Shown in pieces: positions 12,099-23,293 of a DNA stretch of 60,000 bases (position 1 is its first letter; each line of letters starts with the position of its first letter). The notes under the pieces were generated by a model. It did no database searches. It saw only the letters and a list, made by a program, of their open reading frames with translations, and was not told the DNA's origin. A program made the translations under genes and the position numbers. Source of the DNA: Phoronis australis. Lineage: Eukaryota > Phoronida > Phoronidae. The stretch lies in the NCBI GenBank assembly GCA_002633005.1, contig NMRA01000334.1, positions 64,001 to 124,000 on the forward strand. Reading direction: 5' to 3'.

Positions 12099-13289
12099 CT
12101 AGCCAAGGACTTCTGTGCGTCGTGGGGCTATGACTGTCTTTGTAGAAGATAGACGGAGTTCCGCCATGGACAATGCATATAGCACCCTTTTCCAGTAGGT
12201 AATCAACTCTCTGATAGTCTGATCACCACAGTATAGGTTGTCAGCGAGCTTGGTGATGGCTCCATCTTCCAAAAGCTCTCCCAATACACGACACATGAAC
12301 TCTTCCAAAGCGGTTTCCAAACTGGGCATACCCATGACGCAACGTGCGTAGACATGGATACCTCGGAAAGGTGTGGATACGCCACAATATTTCATAGACT
12401 ATCGTGACAAAGGAATTTGATAGAAGGCACTCGTAAGATCAGTCTTGATGATGAACTTCCATTGAGCAATCTTCCGAAGCACGGAATCTACGTCAGGCAT
12501 GAGAGATGGCTGGGGCTTGGCGTACTGGCCGACGTCTGAAAAAGCTGTAACTAAACGAAAACCTCCATGGGGCTTCTTGACTAGAAACGAGGGATTAAGA
12601 CATTCTACTGTAATACCAACATCCTCTGGATGAGTGAATACTCCCAGGAACTTAAGCTCGTTGAATTTTTGTTGCAATTCCAGGAGCTTGTCCTTGGAGT
12701 ATTGGGGGAGGCGACCCATGTTGACGACGGCCTCAAACGGGCCTGAAGCGCCGTTGTACCCGGGGTATTGCGAATCAAATACATGAGCAAATTCTCGATG
12801 CAGGGCGTGGAACCTGTTCTGATCTGCAGCATGCAGAATATTGTCGCGATGAACGGCAAAAAAGCGATGATGATCCAAGGTAGTTTTGGGGGATGAGATA
12901 CATTGGGTGGCTGTCGGGGATCCAGATGGAACCTCTGAAGGAGTGAACACGGCGTGTACCTGGAAAAACTGCACATCTCGTCGCAAAAATCGTAGTTCAT
13001 TGGTGTTGTTGAACAGGCGAATTTTGCCATTAGTCGGAGCAAGAATGACAGGTTGTGGCCATAGCTGGGAAACACCCGTGGAGTGGAGGCTAATGCTGTC
13101 GCAGCGAGGTTTGATTGCACGATGTTCTTCAGGATCGGTGAAATCAGACGGGGCCTCCAACTCAAAACAATCACCAGGCCAGATGGCTGTCACGTGAGGT
13201 GGAGCACGTAATACGTGGGACAGTCGTGCTGTGGGTCGTGGGTATTGGTTTACGAATTGGCCATAAGTGTTTATAGATCCGTCGGCCAA
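12099..13289 (-). pseudogene. Reverse transcriptase domain with in-frame stop
   Basis: From 13289 the frame carries the leader between protease and RT, then RT core motifs: LNPSFLVKKPHGGFRLVTAF, and IIKTDLTSAFYQIPL with the first catalytic Asp. A TAG at 12399-12401 breaks the frame just after IPLSR; the same frame resumes with MKYCGVSTPFRG and reaches the active-site box, which here reads LADNLYCG. The usual box has two adjacent aspartates, so the second is replaced by Asn. The stop and this change both make the enzyme inactive. Confidence 0.85.
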
Positions 13290-14038
13290 TGTGATAACCG
13301 AGCAGGTCGTACTGAAAAGTCGTTGTAAGTCATAAATGGGGTTGCTGCCAACACGCCTACATCAAGAGACTCGATAAAAAGACCGTGAAAAACGAAGGAA
13401 TGCTTGTCACGTGTGAAGACAAGTTGAGTTTCCCCCACAACATGTAGAGTAGATGTACCATCGGGCTGGAAGGCGGTTTGGGAATTTCTACGAACTTTCG
13501 TGCCCAACGAATGTGCACACGATGCGCTAATCATGTTTCCTGAGGCACGACAATCAAAAGTCAAACGCACGGGGGTTTGACCAGTAAATGTGTCGAGATA
13601 AGGAGACTGGACTATGTGGACGCGAAGCGCAACAGCGGAGTAAGGGCAGAACTGCTCGCAAGATATTGTGTCTTGAGCGAAGTCCTCCTCGGTGGCCTCG
13701 TCAACGTTGGTGGACCGGGCCTTGAGAAAAGCGCGCTTGTCGTCAGGTGGAAGGAACGGGCACCGAGACAAGAAGTGGTCTGAGGGAGTGCCGCGGGCGG
13801 TGGTGCATAAGACGCACGACGAGGTTCTACGGCGGCGAGGGGGGTTTGTCTTCGAGCTGGTTATGCGCATGGAGCGAGTGTCCTCGATACACCTAAGCTC
13901 ATCAAGTAGTGAGTTGATAGCTTGAGAAATTTCAGTCTTGATGGAGGCAAAGGACTTGTTGCTCAACTCCGCGCCATATAGTTGCTTAACAAGTTGGGGG
14001 TAAACCTGGGTTGACCATCCGTAACCATAACAACACAA
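13271..14038 (-). pseudogene. gag C-terminal part and retroviral-type protease
   Basis: The frame contains a CX2CX9HX4C motif, close to a retroviral zinc knuckle but with wider spacing, preceded by an Arg-rich run. It then shows an aspartic-protease-like region: VRLTFDCRASGNMI, later VVGETQLVF and a flap-like stretch. The active-site triplet D-S/T-G is changed to D-C-R, so catalysis is unlikely. It joins the upstream gag frame by a frameshift near 13990 and overlaps the start of the RT frame by 19 bases. Confidence 0.7.
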
Positions 14039-14594
14039 TAGTATTTTCGAGGGAGGGAGTCATGTCTTCGTCAATGTCGACAGGCTCGCCATGATGCATT
14101 ATGTCGCACCCAACGGTGAGTAAGTTATCATCAAAAAAAGCAGTGAGGCGCTGGAATAGGTCTTCAGGACGTTCATTTGGATCTAATGATATGAGTCCCA
14201 GGTCTAAGAAATGTGCTGCTGTGGAAGCGAATCCGAAATGTTGGCAGATTGTCTGCCAAATGTCCAGGACAGAGGTGGATGACTTCACGATAGAATTACG
14301 GGGTAAGGATTGGACAAAAATTGGCAATTTGTCCCAGCATGAGCTCTAAATGAGCCAGTTTCATGTGAGCAGAACGCTGCTGCAGTTCTGGGGTGTCATC
14401 GGGGTCGTCGGGCAGAGGTCAAGCAGTGGAGCAGTGACTGTCTTTTTTAGCCAACTAACACCGTCAACAAGAAATGGTGCAAAGTGAGGGTCCAACGAAA
14501 GGATGTATAATAAATTCTGCATCCAGCTATCAAATGAAGTAATGGTCTCATTTTTAGTGAGCGGCCACTGTTTTGGAGCTCAGGTTGTAGCCAT
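13986..14594 (-). pseudogene. gag N-terminal part, broken
   Basis: An ATG at 14594-14592 follows the LTR by 12 bases. The fifth codon is a TGA stop, but the frame continues with residues typical of this Gag family ([20 protein letters not shown]). A frameshift near 14410 moves the frame to the one that covers 14327-13986 (capsid-like, with DIWQTICQHFGF). A second frameshift near 13990 leads to the protease frame. The product would not be made from this copy. Confidence 0.65.
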
Positions 14595-14606
14595 GTCGCT
14601 GCCACC

Positions 14607-14730
14607 ACGCCAGATAAACTGAACAAAGAGTTGTATGTTTAACGAGTTTAATTCGCAGCCGACAACACAACGAGGCAGAACCGGAAGGGCTCTCACCAAA
14701 CGCAGTCGTACGAATAACAATGCAGTGGCG
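14607..14730 (-). repeat. LTR copy (5' LTR for the minus-strand element)
   Basis: It is about 93 percent identical to 10407-10530. In element orientation it is followed by a TGGTGGCAGCGAC stretch, a plausible primer-binding site, and then the gag ATG. An LTR of about 124 bp is short but not unknown for Gypsy-type elements. Confidence 0.7.
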
Positions 14731-16243
14731 CTAGATTTTTACCTAGTAATCATCCTGTTTTGTTGCACAAGAATTAATTAGCGACCCAAAATTAAAGAAA
14801 TTTGACAAAAAAAAAAACACCTTCAAAATGGAGACTTCAATGTCATTTTCCGCTTCCACCAGAAAAAGAATCTCGAGGGTCGGCCTCGCTTCTAAATCAA
14901 CCAATCCGGGCATTCATACAACAAACTAGGTCATTAATGACATCATTTCACAAGTCACATCAACTTACAGAATTATACTCAGCGTCAAGGTGGCATTGAC
15001 CATTGACAGCAAGGCATGTGTGTGGAAAATGTTGACATTTTTGCATACTGCCGACTTCTTTCATTAAATAACTTTTTCTGTTTTGGTTAGGAACTGACTA
15101 TTTTGCTTCATTCAGGCCTTGCAACTACCACAAGAACGAATTTAATATGCAATATTTGGGCAAAATTGTGTTCCACGGTTTACCAACCTTGTTGAGCATT
15201 TATGTAAATACTAATTACAATTACAGATGGGTTACGTGTTTAGTATACGTAGTAGTACTAGTCACTACAGGCGTCCTGACAGCTTCTGATCGTCTCCAAT
15301 ACAGTACAATACATACACTACAAGGTATGATACTAGAAACTAGGAATTCCCCGGGTGCTTCACTTCAGCCGAACATAACAAACACATATTAACTTAATAA
15401 ATTTACACAAGAAGAATTTTGTGCTTTGACCGCAAATTTGATGCGAACTTGTTGGAGCAGCTGGATACTGTAAAAGGGATGCTTTCAGGTAGGGAGGACG
15501 CTTTTTTAATTTTTTTTACAATACCCATGTGTCATACATTTTTGAAAAGCCCTTGGTGTGAGAAATGAAATGGTGAAAAAATCAGAAAAATTGGGTGAGC
15601 GGTTAACGAGAAAATGGCCGTTGAAATGCGACGATTATGCGTAAAATATCTGCCTTTTTACATAATTTTGTAAAAAATAAAAGAATATACATGGGCCGCA
15701 TATAAAAAGATTCGTCTCATTGAGACAAACGTGGTGGTGTGTGTTACATAAAATTTGGATCGATTTCTACAGAGATATTGTCGTTTAAGTGTGTTGTTAG
15801 CATATGGAACAGGCTCATCATAAACCTCAATGTCATGATTGATGAAAACAATGGATTACACAGCTTAAAAAGTAAATAGCAAAGACAACACATCAGCTCA
15901 GAAACAAATACATCTGAGCTAGGAGGAAATTTCACATCAAACCACAACGGTGCAAATATCTTACAGGTAGAATCATGCGTAATACTCTGCCATGCCCCCC
16001 TTCCTATCTAAAAATCCTAGATCTGCCCCTGAATACTACTACATGGGCAACACATCATTGCCTGACAGGGGGCTGGGGGAGGCTATAGCTCCCCCACTTT
16101 TTTCAGTGCTGGGTGTCACCCATGTACTATTAGATCGTATCATGCCAAAAACATAAAAAAGTAGACAAAAGACCCCTTGGGAAAACAAATTACTCTTAAC
16201 ACGACGGATTTCATCATTTACGCAACAAAACTCTTTGTAACAA
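14731..16243. other. Intergenic DNA, no gene recognised
   Basis: AT-rich spacer between the retrotransposon and the assembly gap. The short open frames (14802-14999, 15147-15392, 15744-15947 minus) show no motif. I found nothing else that I can support. Confidence 0.4.
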
Positions 16244-16588
16244 NNNNNNNNNNNNNNNNNNNNNNNNNNNNNNNNNNNNNNNNNNNNNNNNNNNNNNNNN
16301 NNNNNNNNNNNNNNNNNNNNNNNNNNNNNNNNNNNNNNNNNNNNNNNNNNNNNNNNNNNNNNNNNNNNNNNNNNNNNNNNNNNNNNNNNNNNNNNNNNNN
16401 NNNNNNNNNNNNNNNNNNNNNNNNNNNNNNNNNNNNNNNNNNNNNNNNNNNNNNNNNNNNNNNNNNNNNNNNNNNNNNNNNNNNNNNNNNNNNNNNNNNN
16501 NNNNNNNNNNNNNNNNNNNNNNNNNNNNNNNNNNNNNNNNNNNNNNNNNNNNNNNNNNNNNNNNNNNNNNNNNNNNNNNNNNNNNNNN
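16244..16588. other. Assembly gap (345 N)
   Basis: A run of N bases. The open frames that cross it on both strands are artefacts of reading N codons through. It hides the left part of the inverted-repeat element that continues at 16589. Confidence 0.98.
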
Positions 16589-16593
16589 GCGCC

Positions 16594-17238
16594 GTCATAT
16601 TTCCAAAAATATATGAATTGATCCCCTACCGCGTTTCCTCCATATTTTATCGTCGAATTTCAGTTGGCACTATTTCCCGGTGGACACCGCCATGTTAGCT
16701 CAACACAAGATTACAGCGACACCTACTGTTAATGAATGAAACAGCATCATTGATTCTGAATGGTGTTTGCCTGCGCGAGATTCCCGCTAAAGTTTTCCTG
16801 ACATAATAAATATTGATGAACAAGTAGAAGCATTTTACCTTTTCCATTTTTTTAAAATTGTGACCATTTGACCATTTTTCCACGAAATTGTCTGAAGTGA
16901 TACACTTTTCACAAATTTGGACCTCAAAAACAACCTCCGCTGTTTTGGCGGATTCTTGCTAGCAGGTGCGTATATCAGGGTCACCATAGGATCGAATTCG
17001 AATCCTTGATTCCGTAACTCGGGCAGGGAATTGACGGGTCTCGGTCAATTTGAACTTCTGAAAAGCGACGATCTGCAAGTCGGTAAATTAGTTTAGTTTT
17101 TGACCGCCAGGTGACACCTTCCATTCAACATGGCGGTATTACTACTGCGTACCAGGAAATAGTGCTAGAAGAAATTTCACGATAAAATACTACGGGAACG
17201 GGGTAGGAGAAATATCTGTGTACATTTGGAAAGATAAC
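16594..17238. mobile_element. Foldback-like element with long inverted arms
   Basis: The block 16594-16696 matches the reverse complement of 17127-17238 with many mismatches. Shared landmarks in order are TATTTTATCGT, GAATTTC or GAAATTTC, GCACTATTTCC and CCGCCATGTT. The arms are about 105 bp each and enclose about 430 bp without coding content. The left end may extend into the gap, so the full element and its target-site duplication cannot be defined. Confidence 0.55.
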
Positions 17239-17495
17239 ATTGCAAGGAATCGAACGATACCAAAATCATATGTCTAAGTCATTGTCGTCATATTGTAAAC
17301 AATTACCCAGATCACGCTTTCGCAAAATGAACTTACCAATTGCAAAATAACGCAACTGTAAAGGAAAGATCATGAACTGATAATGTCCTTGACAATGTTC
17401 ACATGCAGATGATTTATGAATTAAGAAGAAAATGTAGTTCACCAAGTCAACTTCAGAAGATAACATCCGGTACATGTGCCAAATAACGCTACAGC

Positions 17496-17502
17496 TGATT
17501 GG
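17496..17502 (-). promoter_or_regulatory. Inverted CCAAT box upstream of BRK1
   Basis: TGATTGG is the reverse complement of CCAATCA, an NF-Y type site. It lies about 270 bp before the BRK1 start codon. One heptamer occurs often by chance, so this is only a candidate. Confidence 0.25.
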
Positions 17503-17768
17503 AGAAAGGAGAAGAAATTATCCAATGATTTTGGTGGATGCATCTTTGAAGGAGCAAATATGTATTTCGGGAGACTAATCGAAAATTTAATTTTCCTTCA
17601 AAATCAATCAGTTTCAAAGTGCTGCACACGAACAAACGAGTAAATTATAAGGAAAAAGCAGTTGAAGCAGTTCAGTGCTAGCAGCATTGTATTTTTAGTT
17701 TAGCTTTTTAAGGCAAATTCACTTCTGCAGACAAGCTCTCCATAAAACTACGGAAACCCAAATTAAAG

Positions 17769-20700
17769 ATGGCGCATCCGAGGGAACCACCAGGAAGTAT
17801 AATTCAGAGGCAAATTCAGCAAGATTGGGCGAACAGAGAGTATATAGAACTAATTACGAACAGCATCAAGAAAATAACAGATTTTCTAAACTCTTTTGGT
17901 ATGTTTTGGAATGGTCTTTTTAAGTGCTTGTTCCGCTCGAGCGCAGTATTTTTACTGTTGTGCCAAAGCTGGACCAGGGAAGGGCCAGGCCCAGGGCCAG
18001 GGGCAGGGGCAGGGGCAGCCCACAGCCACAGGCAGACAGGAAGCATGGGAGCTTATTTTGATCTCTTAGAACATTCCTCTATATATAATATATTAGTAAG
18101 GAAGGGAGTATTGCCTACACTATTACAGTACGAAATGGATGCGCTCTGAGTCTGGATATTGTATGTGCGGGAAGTCTGTCGAAGTTTGCTATCTCGCCGC
18201 TACGTGACATGCTTGTGTCGATTACTGTTATTGGCTGTAGTTTGATTTTTGTACGGGGTCATTCATTATCTGACCCCGCTTAAAGGTTAACAAGGCTCGA
18301 CGCTATTAAAATCGCCAGGTCGCATTTTGCGACCTAGCCAAAATCCCAGGTCGCATTTTGAAAATCCAGCTCGCATTCGTAAATGCCAGGTCGCAAAATT
18401 TTCCTGCCATTTTTACGCGCCTAATTAGATTGTTTAGATCATCGAGAAAATGTTTAGATTATGCTCTTACCTGCAGCGTTTAACTCACAAATTTCGGATC
18501 TCGAAATTGACTTCATTGATGCAGGTACGGCCTTACTGTTCTTCACGACCACCATTGAAAGACTCTAGAGCGCAAGGCAAGTTGCCGACGTGAAAGTTGA
18601 ATTAGTGCTCTCTAACTGGCTTGTGCATTCGAGTACCTAAATTTGCGATGTGAAAAGGGAGAAAATGCCCGTTGAAAAAGTATCTGGGATTTTGTTAGAT
18701 CTGGCCTGCTACTGGCTGTCATCAAAGTCGTTAACGAATCAAACTAACTCGGGTAATGGCGAGTTTGCTCCTCAATACCTTCCAAGTACGGGAAAAATAG
18801 GTCAGTCACAAAACGACACCCATGTCACTAGTGTTAACTTTCTTTCCGAAGTATAAAACAAAGCCGGGATTTGGTTTTTACGTATTGTGAAAAGACGTTT
18901 TTGAAAACTGAAGTTGTGTAAAATGAAAGTGACACACCATATAAGCTGCGTGTCAATTTTAAATCACACGCGGTCGTTTGTAGTGCGCTATGATGGGCGC
19001 TAGCTTGAACTGTGAGCGCTTAATTGGAAATTCTTGAAATTTAAGGGGGACTTTTAATAGATCAGTGAGCGCTTATTATGAAACACTTTTGAGGTAGGGA
19101 GTAGGCTTGTGCGTGAGCATAGTCGTTAACCTCAGTGTTTGCGGTAATAAGGTATTAAAACGCTGCAATGATAAGAAACGTTATAATAATACGATTTTGC
19201 GAGGCAAACTCCATTTAGTAGGGGTGACTTTCTGGACATCGTTACCACCTACATTGTACCCTTTTTAGCCACCCGGAATGATTTTGTTTTTAATTGCCCG
19301 CTTCAGCCGGAACAAGGTTGTTTCTATAGGAGTCTGAAAATTTTATGGCGATGGTGGTTTGGGAGCGAAAAGTTGCCGAGGAGGGCAAGAGAATAATGAA
19401 AAGTTCGCTAATTTGAACCACAGTTTTGCATCTAGTGCCAGTTTAGTTGCAATAGCTGGCTATGGGTATAGAATACAGGGTTTACAGAACATCGACCTCG
19501 GGAAACATCAGAACAGGAAAACGTCAGTTCTGGGTTATATCGGTCCCGGGACATCGGGTCTTTTATAACCGCTGGGAATCTGAGTTCATTTTCAAATAAA
19601 CCAGAGCCAAGCCGGTATACTCTTTCATTTAGGACTATCGCTGTTCTTTGAAGTGGTGCGCACGCATGAGTTCACGCACTTGAATCGCTGGAGTAGGCCT
19701 ACACTTTACGTTGGCAACAACGTGTGAAAGACAAATCATATTTCGCGCACGTAGCCAAAGAAACAAGTAAAGGGTTTGAGAATTTCTGGGCAACTGAAAG
19801 TAAAGACGTGACCATCGTTTGGCGATTAATAACGTTGTCATTTTCACTTTCGTTGTCTTAATATGATAAAAAGGAGAAGCACATCTCAGTCTAAGTCATG
19901 ATTGTCTGCCGGGACCGCTTGCGCGCTAACGGTGTCGCAGTGCGATATCAGGGATATTGTCGTGGATATTTGGTACATGTAATAAGGACATCTTATGTGA
20001 AAAATAAACATTTTTGTCCACCACAAAGTTTGGTAAGTTGATCGCTTAAGAATTAGTAGAAACACCGTTGTTTTGTGAAGTTTTATCACGTGTTAAGCTG
20101 TGGCCCGAAACTTTCTTCGGCGAATCCGGGAATTTACAAAGTGGCCGATAGTGTTAGCCAATGAAACGCGTCAAAGGTCGATTCTGCATATCCCATGTTC
20201 ACGCGACTTGCTTACAAGTCATTGGGAGGGCTGTTCTCGGTTAGTGTTATTTTGAACTTGGATTTGGCAACAGCCAAATAACGATCGGATTAACAAGAGC
20301 TGCTTTGTATTTGCCAGGTATCTGTTGAGAAGTGTAAAAACTCAGCTCGCATTCGTTGGAAATTCCAGGTTGCATTTTGCGACTTGATACGAGCTGACAC
20401 ATATCTCAGCTCGCATTTACAAATTTCAGGTCGTAAATGCGACCTGCAGCTCGTTATGTCGAGCCCTGGTTAAGCAACAGCTAACCACGTATATCACATT
20501 GTTGCAAAGCTGTGAACTTTGCCAGAGTATCATGTAGTAGCTAGACTGCCACCCTCGCCAGACTTTCGGTGCATCTATATAGCTATGTAATGGTATACAC
20601 AGTACTCCCTTCTGTACTTATGGTGTATCTTACTGGATTTACGTTCTACCAAATCAACATAAGCTCTCATCTGCCAAAGAGTCCGAACCTAATCATAGCC

Positions 20701-23293
20701 AGGCAGTAGCTGTGGTTGGCGAGAGCAGTGTTGGTGAACCAATTACTCAGACACTTACCACTACGTTAGTTTGGTCCTTTTGGAATGTACCTCTCATGCA
20801 CTACATTTAACCAAAAGATTTCCACTGCTTTGAGTTCTATCGAGCACTAATGAAATCTTCTGATGGTCTACATTACGATTATTTTTGGAACATACTGACT
20901 AGGTTCTGTGTATGTTGCAGTTACGCCATTCCCAACTTACTATGCATTGCAGTTTTGGAGTGAATCTGTAAATGCCAGGGCCTTGTTTAATTGTTCAATT
21001 AGTTTTAAATGTTGTTTTTAGGAATCTTAGTTTAACAGTAAAACTACATTGTTAGGTCCAGTTCAGTTTCAGTCTTTCAACTTGTTCTGTCATTTGTTAT
21101 CGGCATGGAAACTCACACTAGATAAGAATTGATGACATTATGATTTACGGTACTTGCAGATATGTCATGTAGGTCGAGGTTAGCGGTATTGAATGAGAAG
21201 TTGACCTCTTTAGAAAGGAAGATAGAGTACATAGAAGCACGGGTGAGTATAGTGCAATACATTAAAAGGAACCATGTCTTCACGATTTCCACCAATCCTC
21301 ATTCTGTCACCTGCTAAATGCATCATTGACGTCAATCTTAAAGTTAAAAACAGGAATCAACTAAAAACTCTTATTCTCCATGTTACAGATTGTACAATTT
21401 AGTCCTTGGTGGGTGGTCGTTTCCCATAGTTGCCGTGTACTTCTCTAAAAGCATAGGTCACGCTTGCTGGTTTGGCAGACTTTGAAAGGAGTTTTCAAAT
21501 TTTCCTCCAAACTTTTTAGGGTTGCTGACTGTTGAGGTTTACTGAGCATTATCTTGATTCAGGAAGTGGATGGGAAAGTCATTTTTAGTATCTGTTAATA
21601 GGCCAAAACCGAGGTTGGTATCCTTTTAAGTGTAGCAAACAATGTTAGCATAGGATTTTATGTGTCCCATTACAAGCACTCTTAAAGTTTTCTCGAATTC
21701 GAATAAAATCAGCCAAAATTGTCATTCTTTATTTTTCAAACTCTCGCTATATTGCCAAAAACATTCAAAATTTAGTTATCTTTTATGACAGCTGTACCGT
21801 TATATAAAATTTTCAAATAATGATTTGAAATGGTCTTCTTGTTTACTTGTGTTGAAAATTTTGATTAAATAAAATTTCATGTTTCCGTCTCATTGTGTTA
21901 TTCTTCTGACGTTAAGTCTTGGAACTGACCTACAATAGAAAACCCTTCAGTTTGGGACAGTAAACATAAATTGTTTTTGTGAAGGTCAGAGCTTGTACCT
22001 CGTTTTTGGAATAGGCAGTATTGGTCATCCCAAATTCAAGAATTACGATCAATGACAAATGATCATTCACCTCGATGTACTGTACACACTATGGGGATGC
22101 ATGTAAACATTACATTGATGACTGTTTTCCATGATTTGTTGAGCTGCTCTGTCTCATTCTCAGATTTTGCTTCAAAGCACAGTGTCCAATATTTCAGAAA
22201 TATGATGAACGCCAAAGTTGCCGTTGCCCAATCTATAGATTCAAGAACATTTTGGCTTAATGTTGGTGTCACAAATTTTAGAGTCTTTCCTAAACTGGAA
22301 ATTTTTACTGTATTTCCAACTGTTTTGCTTTTGCCGTATGAAATGACTCGCCCAGGAATTTCTGTTGACCAAGTTCAATCTTCAGCAGTACAGGAAATCA
22401 CTTCTAATCTTAGGTAGGAACAAGTTGTGACCAGTTTTATAGCCGTAATTGGTCCAGGTTAAAAATTCTTGAACTTGAAAATCACTAAAGAGGGGGTGCA
22501 ATGGAACTTCAGAGAAATCTCCGAACTAACTTTTTAATGGAGGCTAACTCTGTATCATCCAGTTCTTGGAAACAATAGTCTTCTTTGGTCTGAGTTAAAT
22601 TTGATTAGAACTGTAGGTTTCTGATTTGGAGATGAGGCTTACCCATTTTCAGATGGATTTTACACGATCTGAGGAACTACTTTGGTGCAACCTATTGGCA
22701 AATTTATTTTTGCCTGTGTACCAAGTTCCTTGATAGATTTTGGTGATATTTGGCACAATTTCATGTGTCCCTATTTAGAGCACGTCTGTCATGGCATCCA
22801 TTACTGTCTATTAAGGTTTTCTTTTAGGATGGCTCTTTATCTACCAAGTTATGTACAGATGTACTCAAAATTTAACAAATCAGTTTCTCTCAGAGAGATA
22901 AGACGACACATTTGCTTGGTCTCTTGTGCTGTGATGTCTCCTAGTAGCCGTTTTATTTTGTACATTATGTGATGCTAATAAACACCCCTAGAAGCAATAG
23001 CATACCGTGTGCGGTGGAGCCATTTTGGACATTTCAACGGTTTTCATTGCTTTTGTTTTTGTTGTGATCAGTTTCCCCTCTTGTAGCAGTTTCTAGAAGT
23101 TTGTACTATTGTGGCTTGACACACAGTATATTTTCAAATTTTAAGAATTTATTTTACGGTAGACTACCGGCATTGAAACATCATAGTTCAAATGTCTAGT
23201 CGGTTATTAAGATGTTCTCACCCAATATTGTCTTGGTTGATAACACAAGAAAGCTCTTTTTTGCAGGTCACAAAAGGGGAGACGTTGTCATGA
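17769..23293 (+). CDS. BRK1: BRK1, WAVE complex subunit BRICK1/HSPC300
   Basis: BRK1 is the smallest subunit of the WAVE regulatory complex, which activates Arp2/3 downstream of Rac to build branched actin. Exon 1 (17769-17898) includes [19 protein letters not shown], nearly identical to the animal family. Exon 2 (21160-21242) gives [20 protein letters not shown] and IEYIEAR; exon 3 (23267-23293) gives VTKGETLS and the stop. All four splice sites are canonical and phases agree (1, then 0). The spliced frame is 79 codons, against about 75 in human; the extra residues are at the N terminus. The protein is mostly one long helix that packs in the complex's coiled-coil bundle. The start follows AAAG in a YY1-like context. 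Intron 1 carries a hAT-like element; RPN1 converges from the right. Confidence 0.95.
17994..18015 (+). other. G-quadruplex-type motif in BRK1 intron 1
   Basis: Four runs of three or four G are separated by CCA, CA and CA on the coding strand, about 95 bp after the exon 1 donor. This meets the usual pattern for a stable intramolecular quadruplex in DNA or in nascent RNA. Further G runs lie just upstream, at 17977-17984. Folding is inferred from the pattern only. Confidence 0.5.
18293..20467. mobile_element. hAT-like nonautonomous DNA transposon, 2.2 kb
   Basis: The left end AGGCTCGACGC... and the right end ...GTCGAGCCCT form imperfect inverted repeats of about 40 bp. Both carry an inner block with repeated (A/C)AGGTCGCATTT and GCGACCT units. 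The flanks GGTTAACA (18285-18292) and GGTTAAGC (20468-20475) agree at 6 of 8 positions, fitting the 8-bp duplication of hAT elements. No transposase was found. Internal open frames at 18650-18856 and 19359-19568 have no known domain. It lies wholly within BRK1 intron 1. Confidence 0.6.
21690..21880. repeat. Interspersed repeat family A, copy 3
   Basis: It contains TTTTATGACAGCTGTACCGTTATA and AAATGGTCTTCTTG-like blocks (shown only in part here) that recur near 28.5 kb, within BRK1 intron 2. Boundaries are approximate. The 121-codon open frame just downstream (22052-22417) is not supported as a gene. Confidence 0.35.

Larger units (their letters stand above)
10407..14730 (-). mobile_element. 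Degenerate Ty3/Gypsy-like LTR retrotransposon
   Basis: Reading the minus strand from 14730 down gives LTR, gag, a zinc-knuckle-like motif, an aspartic protease, reverse transcriptase, RNase H, integrase and a second LTR. The protease-RT-RNase H-integrase order fits the Gypsy type. Related Pol proteins are, from memory, common in cnidarians, molluscs and invertebrate deuterostomes. The copy is dead: stops in gag and RT, several frameshifts, a changed RT active site, and a contig join (N at 10632) inside integrase. The integrase C-terminal part found at 8340-9068 probably belongs in this join. Confidence 0.8.

Noticed and set aside
16177-16698. 173-codon open frame on the plus strand and 126 codons on the minus strand
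   Set aside because: Both run through the N gap; the translated part is almost entirely undetermined residues.
22052-22417. 121-codon plus-strand open frame in BRK1 intron 2
   Set aside because: No known motif, no splice context, and a minus-strand frame overlaps it. BRK1 splices cleanly across it.
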